NCBI GenBank assembly: GCA_036250225.1 | Contig: JAPZLL010000030.1 | Coordinates: forward strand, 1 to 64,000 | Direction of reading: 5' to 3' | DNA: 64,000 nt | From: Cercophora sp. LCS_1 | Taxonomy: Eukaryota > Ascomycota > Sordariomycetes > Sordariales > Lasiosphaeriaceae | Shown: in pieces, positions 1-9,888 of the stretch | Numbering within the stretch: the stretch's first letter is position 1 | How the letters are laid out: each line of letters opens with the position of its first letter | Made by a program: the position numbers and the translations under genes | Notes under the pieces: generated by a model | Told to the model about the DNA's origin: nothing | The model's input: only the letters and a program-made list of their open reading frames with translations | The model's database searches: none

Positions 1-2
1 CG

Positions 3-65
<63 letters not shown>
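3..65. repeat. Poly-C homopolymer run
   Basis: An uninterrupted run of 63 C residues sits at the very edge of the window, after the bases CG. A run this long is unusual in fungal nuclear DNA and may be a true homopolymer or an assembly or polymerase-slippage artefact at a contig join. The flanking sequence is AT-rich and not telomeric: no TTAGGG array is visible. Confidence 0.9.
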
Positions 66-598
66 ATCTGTAGGTTGTAATACGTACACTTGGAGATCTT
101 TTGTTTAATAAGATATTATGGTATTATACTTCACCATGCCACGTTCGGCTTTATATTAAAGAGATACTAAAGAGACACTAAAGGGATAAATTATGAGAAA
201 ATTACTATCTTAACCAAGTCTTCGCAAATAAATACTTGCGTTTTTTAGTGACCTTGGACAAATGTTGCAAACTTATATGCCTCCTTTACCCCTTTCCGCA
301 CTTTGTGTATGAGCCCTTGTGTACACAGATTAGACACGGGAGTAAAATAACCCCGCATCTTTGCGCGACCAATAACAGGTTTGCTGGTATTCCTGGGGAT
401 CATTGTGCTCTTAGTTTACCTACTTGGCTTTAGGTAGGGCCCGGCTTGACTTTTGCTCTAGGGGTAAGTCAAAAGTTCCTTGGGCCGGTACTATAACGTC
501 AAATAGCGCCTCGTAAACCCTAGGTTTCACTGGCACTGTAGTGGTTCTGCATTTTCTGACAAAACAATTACTACCTAGAGACTTGGTCCACGTATGAT
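66..598. other. Gene-free AT-rich left edge
   Basis: No supportable gene is seen. The sequence is AT-rich up to about 420 and then more mixed. Short open frames have no recognisable content. Confidence 0.6.
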
Positions 599-1312
599 TC
601 AAAGCATCGCAACTCTGGTTGCCCAAAAGTCTGCGAAAAACATCCAGCGCTCATCATAGTGGCCATAAGCCCGGCCAATCTCCACCATTGTCGCATCGCG
701 GAACTTCTTCCATCCTCCATGGGCACGCAAATACCAGTCCACAATCGTGGGAATATGCGGCACCTTGTTGGCCCAGACGGCGCGCATATCGTTGCGGACC
801 TCCTCCTTGCTGTACCCCGGGTTCCGAAGCTTGACTAAAAGGGGCTGGGCAGCATCGGCGCCCACCAGTCTCTTGAACGACGCTTCAACCTTGTGAAGTG
901 TGAGCATGCCCAGACCACGACGTCCCTTCATCCAGCCGTCTCCCAGCGGGCGTGGCTGCGCCATGAGTTCAGCAACCAAGAGAAAAGCGCATGCATCCTT
1001 CATGAATGCCGCGCCCAGACAGATCATGGTGTCCATGGCATTGTTGATGTCGATACGCTCGTTGCCAAGGCGCTTGCTAGCCATGTCGGAGAGAGGGTTG
1101 CCCCAGTAGCGGCCAAAGGTCTCCGATGTTCTATTGCGGTAGAAGAAGTCATGCCAAAAGGTGTCTTCCTCCACAGATGGCGCATCCGTAAACTCAGAGT
1201 CCTTGCTCTTGTCGCGGGGGAGGGTAGCGGACACCGACATGTCAGGCGTCGCTTCGATGCAGATCAAGACCGTGGAGACTTCCATAGTTCTGTCTAACCG
1301 CTGGGCAATCAT
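599..1312 (-). CDS. Hypothetical protein, 237 aa
   Basis: An intronless frame of 237 codons starting at the ATG at 1312; the longer open frame begins upstream at a GTG that directly follows an in-frame stop. I do not recognise the family. The protein has no obvious signal peptide and one moderately hydrophobic stretch (CLGAAFMKDACAFLLVAELM, about residues 98-117). The second half is mixed-charge and aromatic, with WYLRAHGGWKKFRD near residue 195. The length of the frame, and the fact that its opposite strand gives only shorter patchwork frames, favour a real gene. The following gene on the same strand ends about 390 bp downstream in coordinates. An upstream exon cannot be excluded. Confidence 0.5.
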   Translation of the reverse strand: MIAQRLDRTMEVSTVLICIEATPDMSVSATLPRDKSKDSEFTDAPSVEEDTFWHDFFYRNRTSETFGRYWGNPLSDMASKRLGNERIDINNAMDTMICLGAAFMKDACAFLLVAELMAQPRPLGDGWMKGRRGLGMLTLHKVEASFKRLVGADAAQPLLVKLRNPGYSKEEVRNDMRAVWANKVPHIPTIVDWYLRAHGGWKKFRDATMVEIGRAYGHYDERWMFFADFWATRVAML

Positions 1313-1698
1313 GTTAGGAGGAGTAGGCTTCAGTTTTGCTTTGAGGAGCACTCATACTGTGCGGGACGGGCTGCCGGATTAGGTTGCGCTGGCAACTTGG
1401 GATCGGTAAAGGTTTGTGAAGGCTCGTGAAGATTTGGTGGAGGGGTATCCGAAAGATCGAGGTCGTGTAAAGAAGGAAATGAACAAAGAAGTCCATCAGG
1501 AAATAGGAGGGTCAATATATAAGCCGTGAAAATAACTCAAACTGAGGCTATCTGTAAGTGAGGTGGGTGAAAAAGCAACAATAGCAACGTACGAAAGAAA
1601 ACACAATGGCGAAACGCGACAATAGACGCAACAATAACGTCAATAAAAAACTCTGCAAAATATATTGGCGACCAATGACAGCCCTTTTCAGGTGGTGA
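1313..1698. other. Intergenic, promoter side of the 237-aa gene
   Basis: 386 bp between two minus-strand genes. It must hold the promoter of the 237-aa gene and the 3' end of nothing else; I see no further feature. Confidence 0.5.
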
Positions 1699-3300
1699 TC
1701 AGGCATGCACAACGGCATACCTCAACAGACCCATCACCGCTCCAAGCAAAATAGCCGCAGGCGCAGGCACAGCGAAATACCTCCCTCCCACGTAACTCGT
1801 AGCAACAATGACAACCCACCACGGGTCATCCCCAAGACTCTTTCCAGACTGAAAGCCATCGTCAATATACCCAACCTGAAAGATGCGATACACAGCTGTG
1901 TAGATCAAACCCACGGCACCAGCATTAATACCCCTCAAAATGCTCTTGACCCAGCGCCGATTCCTCGCACCGCTCCAGATACCCATCGTGCCGTGAACCA
2001 GAATCAGGCCTGGGCTAAAGATGGCGACCCAAGCAATCAGCGCGCCGGCAATCGAAGGATATCCAAACTTGATGGCGGTCAAACTGCCCAAGAAGACGGC
2101 AAAGTTGAAGTTGGGCCCTGGGAATGCCTGGATCAGAGCCAGCCCGATGAGGAAGTCACGCGGTGACACCCAGCCCTCGGCCACGACGTATTCACGAAGG
2201 AGGGGGATGACTACGGGGCCGCCGCCAAAGATGATGGTTCCAGCGAGATACATGTTGGAGAACAGTCGGTAGAGGAGAGGAGCGTTAGGTAGGACGCTTC
2301 GGAGCACCATGGCGGCGATGAAGCTGAGGAAGAAGCACACGATGATGACGGTGCCTGTCTTCCAGGAGAAGTCGAGGCGCATCTCCTTGGGGATAACGCG
2401 GGGCTCATTCTCGGCTGTAGATGCGGTGTTGCCGGAGGTCCTGGCTTGCTGTTCTGTCAGGGGAAGCTCAGGGGCATCCTGCGTTTGCTGAGTTCGGCGG
2501 CTCTCGAGTTCTTGCCCACGATCCGCTCCACTGGTGACAGCTGCCTCCTCCTCAGCTGGCTGAGCCTTCTTCGATGCGCGCTTCGATGGCTTCAGACGCT
2601 TCACGCTCGCAAACGCACGTCCGATGCTGCTAACAGGCTTATGCAACCACCTGAAGTCGAAGACGAGAGTCGCAAACCCAGAGACCAGCATCAAGACGGG
2701 GAAGTACCACAGGGCATTGTAAAGCATACCCGCCGCACCGCTCGCAAAAACAACAATCCTCGTCAAGCGGTCGGTGATGGCTTTCTGCGAGAGCTCGACA
2801 GCCGCCAGAGCAATAACCCCGACAGTGGCGGAGTTAAGACCCGAGAGAAGCGCATAGACCGGCCCCGGGAGGGTGTCGTCAATGTTGGAAACACCGATCG
2901 AGAGACCGTACATGCCGATGGCGCCGGGGAGACTCCAGATCAAAAAGCTGAACAAAGCGGCGAGGAACCCGTCGCGGATCAGGTTGATGCAGTACAGCAT
3001 CTTTGTGCTGGCGGGCCCGGAGAGAGACTGCGAGATGCTGAAGAGCTCCTGGTAGACCTGTTCGTCGATCCATTGCGTTTTCTTGACGAATTTGTCGTTG
3101 AACTTGGTTACGGTCAGACCATGTGGCATGCATGCTTGAGGTTTTGATGGTGTTTAGCTCACAATCTTGAAATGCACCGGTGGCCCACCAAAGGCAGTCA
3201 CTCCAAGATGCCAATTCGCCCGCAGGACCTTCCACGCCCGCAGCGCGACGGCGCGGGCGCGGCGGGGGATATTGTCCCGGTTTGCCGTTGAGGTGCTCAT
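1699..3300 (-). CDS. Chromate ion transporter (CHR/ChrA family), 513 aa
   Basis: Two exons: 3300-3163 and 3102-1699, with a 60-bp intron (GTGAGC..CCAAG). Exon 1 supplies the N-terminal ChrA signature (HLGVTAFGGPPVHFKI) and exon 2 continues with WIDEQVYQELFSISQSLSGP. The second half repeats the module: FGGGPVVIPLLREYV and FPGPNFNFAVFLGSL. This is the two-domain long-chain CHR architecture, about ten to twelve hydrophobic segments, with a charged Glu/Ser/Thr-rich linker near residues 200-260. Family members exchange chromate or sulfate-like anions across a membrane; the substrate here is inferred only from the family. If translation began at the ATG at 3129, the first CHR motif would be lost, so the spliced start at 3300 is preferred. 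Confidence 0.9.
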
Positions 3301-4460
3301 TTCCGTGTTGCCGATGAAGCTGGTGATGCAAAGCGAATCTCCAAGTCACATCCGCTTCACCGAGGTTCTGAGGGTGTGTTGGAACCGAGGAGACGGGACG
3401 GGTTGCATGAGGGAGAATTTGGGGCGGGTGGTAGCAGAGTCGCCCATTGACCGGGATCCAGCGATGATGCAATCCACTCTGACCACTAACATCGCGAGGA
3501 CAAGGCGCTAACTTCCAGGTGACTGGTTCCCGAAAAACGTGGGGTTGCAAATGCGTAAGAATTCATTTGGAACAAGGAATCTAAGCCCAGTTAGGGAACA
3601 GGCGTTTCTTCTCGCAGTATTTAGGGTTTAAAAATAGATTTTGTGAAGTGCAGGCTGAGAAATCATCGCTCCTAGGCTGATGAGGAGGTGACTGGTGGCC
3701 TCGCTTGGCGAAGCAGCTGTCAACGGCTGGGGATGCTGATAGGGGACCTCGGCGCGCTGTGCTGGCGACCTCAACTTTATCTAAACAAGAGAATTGGTGT
3801 GCTCCTTTTTATACTTGCTAGGTTTTATGAAGCTAGATGAGATGTGCGATACCAGTACTGCCTTGGCAGCCACAAGATGTATTCACCTCCTTGGTCTTCC
3901 TACTCGGGCTGCTGTGTCATTTCTGCCATGTGTGTTTATGCGTGTGCAGAGAGGTCGGCTGGTCAAGTGACGTGACTACCCCTTTTAACACCCCACCTAT
4001 CCCTGACGCCCCTACATTACACAAGCGCCGACTAGATTGGGGGGGTTTTCCTAAAGTGGGGCAAATCTCACGATCGTAAGTAGTCAAAGGATACTTTAGG
4101 GCAGGCGTGCAAAGTAGTGTTATTATTGTTGCTGAAGGAGGACTATCTTTTTGTTCTCGCCTGGGCCGGGCCCGGGTCCTATATACGGAGGTGCTCAGCG
4201 GGTGAGCACCTGCTCACGTGAGCGGGGTTACTTAGGTCGTGACACCCAGCCATCCTTATAGATATTGGGTTGGTTGGTTGATTCAGGTGACAGGAGCCGC
4301 GACTTGATACGCCACATCGCCAACGAAGTCAAGCACCACAAAAACCAATACCCATCTCCGCATCAACGCGCCTTTTCCTGAAAACGGACGCCCGCCTCCG
4401 GCACCACCGTCTCCCCTCCCCGGAATCCTATTCTCTTTCCACAACGAAACCACACCCAGC
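3301..4460. other. Gene-free stretch with palindromes
   Basis: 1.16 kb upstream of the chromate transporter. No coding frame is convincing. The only clear structure is the palindrome cluster near 4160-4223, annotated separately. Confidence 0.5.
4189..4223. repeat. Perfect hairpin plus 12-bp E-box palindrome
   Basis: AGGTGCTCA at 4189-4197 is exactly complementary to TGAGCACCT at 4203-4211 around the loop GCGGG. It is followed at once by the perfect palindrome GCTCACGTGAGC (4212-4223), which contains a CACGTG E-box. A GC-rich GGGCCGGGCCC stretch lies about 20 bp upstream. CACGTG is a known bHLH binding core; use of this one is inference. Confidence 0.7.
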
Positions 4461-4676
4461 ATGGCCTCTTCGTCCCTCGTTTACCCGATGTCTCCGCTGC
4501 CAAACAAGCGAGCGCAAGGAATCGTAGGCGCAGACCCCATCGTCACCTGCCACTCCGATTTGGCTCAGTGCGAGATTCTCCCGTCCGATTCACGCTATAC
4601 AAATGCGGGGAACTTCAAGACCGGGACCTTCCTTCCTTTCAACCAGCCTGACTTTGTCCTTAACATTCGGGATTAG
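4461..4676 (+). CDS. Doubtful small ORF, 71 aa
   Basis: An ATG in a fair context (ACCCAGCATGGCC) preceded by a pyrimidine-rich leader opens a 71-codon frame. The product has no signal peptide, TM segment or motif that I know. It may be the first exon or a remnant of a longer gene, or chance. Recorded because the leader looks promoter-like. Confidence 0.22.
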   Translation: MASSSLVYPMSPLPNKRAQGIVGADPIVTCHSDLAQCEILPSDSRYTNAGNFKTGTFLPFNQPDFVLNIRD

Positions 4677-4897
4677 GGTACATCCAACAGTCAGTCTTGT
4701 ATGAGCCGCAGGGAACTTCACTAGGGTGCTGCCTCCTCCTTACTTTCGAGAGGGGCTATACATACTGACTGGAAATAACATCAAGATAAATGGGAGTGTC
4801 TATAGTACATCGATAATGGACGCCGATACTTTTAGCTATAAAAGGAAGGCTCGACAACGGTCGATCGGTGGACGGCATAGCTAGCTACCAGCCAGCT

Positions 4898-5359
4898 TCA
4901 ACTGCTGTTAGAAGAGCTTGGGGCTTTTCCGAGATGGGAGCCGGATTGGGCTGTGGAGCTGCGGTCGTTGAGCTGCATGCGCGTTTTCTCGAGTTCCATC
5001 ACCATCTCCATCCTGGCAATCTCTTTCCTACTCTCCATCTCCATCCGAGCAATCTCTTTCCTACTCTCCGTCTCCATGCGAGCAATCTCTTTCTTACTCT
5101 CCATCTCCATCCAGGCAATCTCTTTCTTACTCTTGATAACATAAAACTTGGCAGCCAAGAAAAGCAAAAGGAAAGCGATCAAAGCGACCCGGAACTCCCG
5201 TGACCAGATGATCGAATTGAGGCTGTATGTGGCGTATATCTGGCTAATGCCTCCATAGGACCAGAGAGCCGAGGCAATTGTTTGATAAACCATTATGTCG
5301 TGTGTAATGTTACTGTGAAACTGCTGGGGCACAGCGGAGAGGTTAGTTTGGAGGGCCAT
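4898..5359 (-). CDS. Single-TM protein with 11-residue coiled-coil repeat, 153 aa
   Basis: The start is placed at the ATG at 5359 because of its good context (ATCGCCATGGCC); the frame is open further upstream but with low-complexity Ser/Pro/Leu sequence. About 65 polar residues precede one clear transmembrane helix (VALIAFLLLFLAAKFYVI, about residues 75-92). Four 11-residue repeats follow, of the form SRKEIARMEME, then a charged tail. The hendecad period favours a right-handed or straight coiled coil. No family is recognised. Topology and function (perhaps membrane tethering or oligomerisation) are inference. Confidence 0.6.
   Translation of the reverse strand: MALQTNLSAVPQQFHSNITHDIMVYQTIASALWSYGGISQIYATYSLNSIIWSREFRVALIAFLLLFLAAKFYVIKSKKEIAWMEMESKKEIARMETESRKEIARMEMESRKEIARMEMVMELEKTRMQLNDRSSTAQSGSHLGKAPSSSNSS
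5002..5134. repeat. 33-bp coding minisatellite, four copies
   Basis: The block GCAATCTCTTTC recurs at exactly 33-bp spacing (5016, 5049, 5082, 5115). Each unit encodes 11 residues on the minus strand, so copy-number change keeps the frame of the single-TM protein. Confidence 0.9.
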
Positions 5360-5780
5360 GGCGATACGAGTTGGTGAGGGGATAACTGAAAGGAAGGTAT
5401 AAAGTAAGAGGGATATGTTGAGAGGGAGATGGGTTGGGGAGGAAGGGGGGGGGATGAGTTGAGATGGAGATGAGCTGAGAGGAAGACGAGAGTAATGAGG
5501 GCAATTTATACAAAATGAAATCACTTGCTCACCTTTGTTTCAATGTGTGACAGCAAGTGTGTTGTGATGGGACAAAGTTGTTAAAAAGTGGAACAAGCTA
5601 TTGTTGAACAAAGCTATTAGAACAAAAGAGTTATAACAACTGGACGAAAAAGCTGTGGACGGAACAAATTGTTGTGCACATGGGGTATTGTGCGGGTGTT
5701 GGACGAGAGCCAAATCTTCAGTGGGAGAGAGATACTTATATCCATAACATGATCCATCACTTGTCCATAGGGTCCATTGT

Positions 5781-5908
5781 TATTGCTGGCCGCTTGGCTT
5801 AGTGATGTTTCCATCTGCAGCGCTGCTAGCTGCTTATCTGACGGTGAAACGGTTATGTTTCCATCCGCAGCGTCGCTGGCCGCTCATCTGATGGTGGGAC
5901 GGTAATGT
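5781..5908. repeat. 50-bp period degenerate tandem repeat
   Basis: CCATCTGCAGCG at 5811 and CCATCCGCAGCG at 5861 start two units that stay aligned over 48 bp, with a third partial unit upstream (GCTGGCCGCTTGGCTTAGTG). Differences between units are mainly C/T and G/A transitions. Confidence 0.7.
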
Positions 5909-6105
5909 AAGGCGGTAATACAAGTGGTGGCAGAGGGCTGTCCGTTTCACATTTGGCCGTGGTTTGTGGCGTCGATACGGTGGTAGAGGGCTGTCTGTTC
6001 GTCTTGATGTGGAGGAGGTGGACAAAGACATGCTCCCTGCACATTTGCGAGATATGGACAAAGAACCCCGGCTCGTCCCTTGCCTTGTGTTGTGTCGCAA
6101 CCATT

Positions 6106-6255
6106 CCAGGACCACTTCTGACTGCATCATCCTCGTGGAAGCGTCACTGACCATCTCCTGGTTTATTGTATCCAGGACCCATCCGTCGCATCAGGATCAC
6201 TTCTCATCGCATCATCCTCGAAGAACCTCGCTGACCATCCCCTGGCTTGTCGCAG
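6106..6255. repeat. 85-bp period degenerate tandem repeat
   Basis: Two units beginning CCAGGACCACTTCT (6106) and TCAGGATCACTTCT (6191) align through CATCATCCTCG and CTGACCATC.CCTGG. The divergence is again largely transitions. Confidence 0.65.
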
Positions 6256-6957
6256 CAATGCGCAAAATTGCGCAAAGACCAACAAGACAACAAAGACGGA
6301 TGTCTCCGACACAGTCAACTCTAACTGAACAATCGGCTGCAAGACGCCGAATCCGCTGTCTCGGGTGATGGCTGAACAATCGCTATTAAGTCGCTACAAG
6401 ACACTGATATCCGCTGGTCCACATATCAGGAACATGTGCGAAAAAAACATACGTTTGTGACAATGCTTGTGATAGGGGTCAAGTTATATGACTTAGGATC
6501 GGACCGCAGTCAAGATAGAAGCTCCCTCCTCCAGCAACGATAATAACACTGCTTGCACGCCTGCACTGAGGTATTCTTTGACTACTTACAATCGTGAGAT
6601 TCGCCTCCTATTAAGAAACCCTCCCAATCTAGTCAGCGCCTGCCCCGAGCTCGCAGGCCTGGATCGACCGGTCGTCACAGTAAATAGGTTCCTAGGGGCG
6701 GATGGTTCCTAGGAGAGAAAATTGGGAACAGTTTCTAGGAAACGCTATGCAGGCACCGATTTGCCGCAACTGAACAACAAACGTGGCTTGACTACCCAAT
6801 CTGTCTTAGGGGCAACGGCACATTTGGCATCTTGCAGGGGAGAAGGACGCCCTCCTTTTTCCAAGCATCGCGTGACGGCGCCTCTCCCAAACGAAAGCCT
6901 AGTCTCCTCAATGCATCGACATGGGCACCGATTTGCCTACCCACAAACAACACAGCG

Positions 6958-7580
6958 ATGGCCGAGGCGGTGGGACTCGCCGCCGGCGTGATACGACTCC
7001 TCTCGGCTGCGAATACCTGCCTGACTGTCTTCCTAGAGGGGGGTTACCGATACGGACGACATCCTCCGCCTCCAATCAGGCAAACCACCCGAGCTCTCCC
7101 TAATGGGATGGTACCTCTCTCGCCCCAGCAAGCCAGAAGAGATACCCCACAGCCTCTCCATCTCCACGCAAGGAGACAAGCTCACAAAGGAGATGATCAG
7201 ACTCACTAGCTACCCGGACTCGCTTGCAACCGACCAATCCTCGCCGCGGCCGAGATTCAAGGCTGAGTACGACATCTACTCCTTCGGTCTTATCCTCCTT
7301 GAAATAGGTCTTTGGAGATCTCTTCCGTACCTTCGGACCAAGTGTAAATCCGACGATGAGTTCCGTGACAAGGTAAAGGGGAGAGTTCTGCGACAGGCTG
7401 CTTCCTACCATGGGAGCTATATACTGGGCCGCTAGAAACGGCGTTTGCACGGCAAGTTTGATCGAGCGCCAGGGAGTTATTCGGGGATTGGTGTTGATAC
7501 GGCTGAGGCGAGCGAGGTTCCGCTGTCTGTCGCATTTGAGCGGCAGGTTGTTAGTGAGCTTGAGAAGTGCGTGGCGCGAC
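6958..7580 (+). pseudogene. Broken HeLo-domain/kinase-like gene
   Basis: The ATG at 6958 opens MAEAVGLAAGVIRLLSAANT, which has the look of the start of a HeLo (prion-inhibition) domain. After about 25 codons homology stops. In another frame (7103-7435) comes the C-terminal lobe of a protein-kinase-like domain (YDIYSFGLILLEIGLW), then an in-frame stop at 7435. Past the stop the same frame resumes the usual C-terminal end (VPLSVAFERQVVSELEKCVA, about 7520-7580). So most of the HeLo domain and the kinase N-lobe are deleted, and there is a frame change and a nonsense codon. Intact relatives are fungal HeLo-kinase proteins linked to incompatibility and cell death; the family link is from pattern recognition only. 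Confidence 0.65.
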
Positions 7581-7806
7581 CATTGAAAACACGTATGGAC
7601 ACGGGACATGTATCACCTCATGGATTTGAATGTTTGACGCATTCATGTATGAATCGCAAATCTCGCATATCAATTACGTATTATTGAGCAACCCTCCCCA
7701 AACGCCGCTGCGAATATCGCGAGTGATGCAAATCCCAGAGTCCCTCGACTTTGTGCTCGAGCGAGAAATACCGTTAAGGCACACTCAATGCCCTTGTACC
7801 CCATGC

Positions 7807-8655
7807 TTAAACGATCTCCTTCTCCCCCTCAACCTTCCTCCTCCCAACCAAAATCGGCACCGCAATAACAAAGAGCGTGGAGAACCCAAACGCCATCCAC
7901 TGCAGCACCTGCAACGTCCTGCCAGCGTGCATCAAGATGTTGCTGTCATCTGTAGCGCGGGACGCAAAATCCAGCGCGCCCGCCGTCGAGGTCGTAGCCA
8001 ACGAAGAAGCAAAAACGAGCGCAGTGCTGAGACACAAGATCCCATAGGTTCCGCGACGGAAGATGGCGCTGCGCTTGGGCTTCTCGGGGTTCGGCTTGGC
8101 GACGTCGCGCTTGTGGAGGAAGAGGAAGACGAGGCCGACCACAAAGAGGAAGGCGGAACCGGCGAGGGTGGAGATGAAGATTTGGGATTGCAGGTCCAGG
8201 GCGGTGGCGACGAGGTCAAGGGCGATTTCGCCGGTTGAGTTGGCGTTCGTCGTGTTGCCGAAGAGCGAGGTGGTCACGGCACTGACATCGCCGCCTGAAG
8301 AGGACATGCAGCGGATGCTTGTGCCGTCGTCGCCGCAGATGCCAAAGTAGCCAATGCGGACCTCGAGCGGGGTCGAGGTGTTGGCTGCAGGTTCGAGGGA
8401 GACGATGTAGATGCTTGGGATGGCTGGGGATGTGGAGGCGCAGCCGGAGAGGGAGAGCGCTGGGACACTGTTAGTTAGATCTCAGGTTGGAGAATGGGAG
8501 GACATACATTGGAAGAGTATGATGGGGATGATCAAGATGTATGGAAGCAGGGAGATGGTGCTCGATGCTGTGAAAGCGTTAGACACGGCGGCGGGCACGT
8601 GATCGGAGGCGAGCCCACGCTTGATGAAGAACTTGGCAATCTTGAAGAGAACCAT
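7807..8655 (-). CDS. Fig1-type (Ca2+ regulator/membrane fusion) protein, 266 aa
   Basis: Two exons, 8655-8508 and 8459-7807, with a 48-bp intron (GTATGT..CCCAG). The protein begins MVLFKIAKFFIKRGL and has a TM segment near residues 35-50. An extracellular loop carries the Fig1-family motif GYFGICG followed by a second cysteine (IRC). Two or three further TM helices follow (FISTLAGSAFLFVVGLVFLF; GILCLSTALVFASSLA; WMAFGFSTLFVIAVPILV) and a short basic tail. In yeasts and Neurospora, Fig1-type proteins act in low-affinity calcium influx and cell fusion during mating. Start and splice sites are supported by frame continuity through the motif. The specific role here is inferred. Confidence 0.8.
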
Positions 8656-9888
8656 GATGGGCGATGATGCAGAATATTTGCCAAAGAAAAAAAATACGCA
8701 ATAAGAGATCGAAATCGGAAAAGATCAAGTTCGTAGGCTCGAGTTGACCTGCAACGAAAGTAGGAAGGAGGCTAGGAAATTTAAGGAGAGAGATTCGCAC
8801 CAACGCCCCAACAGAAGGAGAGAAAGGAAAGGTGAATGGGGAAGAAAGGAAACTTCAAAGGAAACAATTGTCGTCTGCGAACACAATGGAATGGGTCAAT
8901 GGGAGGACGGCCATTGTGATATTTGTAGAGATTGTCATTCACAGTGGTGGGTCGTCATGTGACGTGTGAGTTTGGTGAGAGATCACCAAGTGACCAGGTC
9001 ATCGTCCCGAAGTCTCATAACGGAAGCAAGCGATTTGCTGCCAGCGCCTCAACGCGTGTTTTGAACAAGCGCCGCATTTCGGCTCTAGGCGCGCCGTGGG
9101 ACTGTCAACCCAGCGGCAGGCCTAAAAGCGCGGCCGATTCGGTGCGACAAGCGACGTTGGAGAACTGATCCATCGGGCGGCTCCGATGGGAAATTCGCCT
9201 TGGAGTCGAAAATTCGAGGCCAGTCAATCCCTTTGCCAAGACCTATTTTTGGCGATCGCGAATCCCTGTCGACCCCACCATGGCGTCTTTTGTCGGTTGC
9301 CCTTTCAGGCCAGAGAGGTGCCTGCTGTCCAATCGCAGCCCCGTCCCCCGTGCACAAGACAATGCGACTCAAGCGTCAAGATGAAAGGCGGCCACCTCTT
9401 TGTGTCCATCTATTGTTTCGATCCCAAGTGATCTATCGGATCGGTCCCCATTTTGCTCCGACACCCAGTGCCATGTCCGCTGTCGGCCAGTCCCGGCAAA
9501 GGGCCCGACTTGGTTGCGGGCGCCGAAGCGACCGGGAGTTGCGAGCAATCCCGCCACCGCAACTCGGGTGCGGGGAACCGCAAATTGTCATGATAAACGG
9601 CTCTCGGATGAATTCCGATCCAGCACAGTACCCATAAATCTTCACCATGGAAGGCAATTCGACATTTATCCACTGGCTGGGCAGAACCCTGTACGCCAAC
9701 CAGTCGATAGCATATAGCCCCAATCGTCATTGGGAGCATTGGTTGCGCAGTGATATGTCGGCCTTTATATACCTGGAGCAGAGGCGAGCACTGAGGAGAC
9801 AGGTATTTAACCCGAGGAATCCGCAATGCTTGTGTCTTTTTGATCTCGGCAAGCCTTCCGAAATCCACTAGGAAGACCACAGTTCGCC
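8656..9888. other. Intergenic, divergent promoters
   Basis: 1.2 kb between the divergent Fig1-type and PEBP-type genes. Several open frames on both strands overlap each other and show no known domain; I take them as chance. No repeat or RNA gene is seen. Confidence 0.5.

Larger units (their letters stand above)
5360..6957. other. Gene-free, minisatellite-rich stretch
   Basis: 1.6 kb with no convincing gene. It holds AAC/ACAA-rich sequence (about 5560-5680), a 50-bp period repeat and an 85-bp period repeat, both annotated separately. Overlapping open frames here are products of the repeats. Confidence 0.5.

Noticed and set aside
1..65. Telomere end
   Set aside because: The run is pure C, with no CCCTAA/TTAGGG units.
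2446..3147. 233-codon plus-strand frame
   Set aside because: It is antisense to the chromate transporter exon, whose conserved CHR motifs are decisive; the product is low-complexity and charged.
7630..8350. Plus-strand frames of 202 and 95 codons
   Set aside because: They lie antisense to the Fig1-type gene, which has TM helices, the GYFGICG motif and a consistent intron.
9200..9880. Overlapping frames of 145 and 156 codons
   Set aside because: No recognisable content on either strand; they overlap and lie in the PEBP gene promoter.
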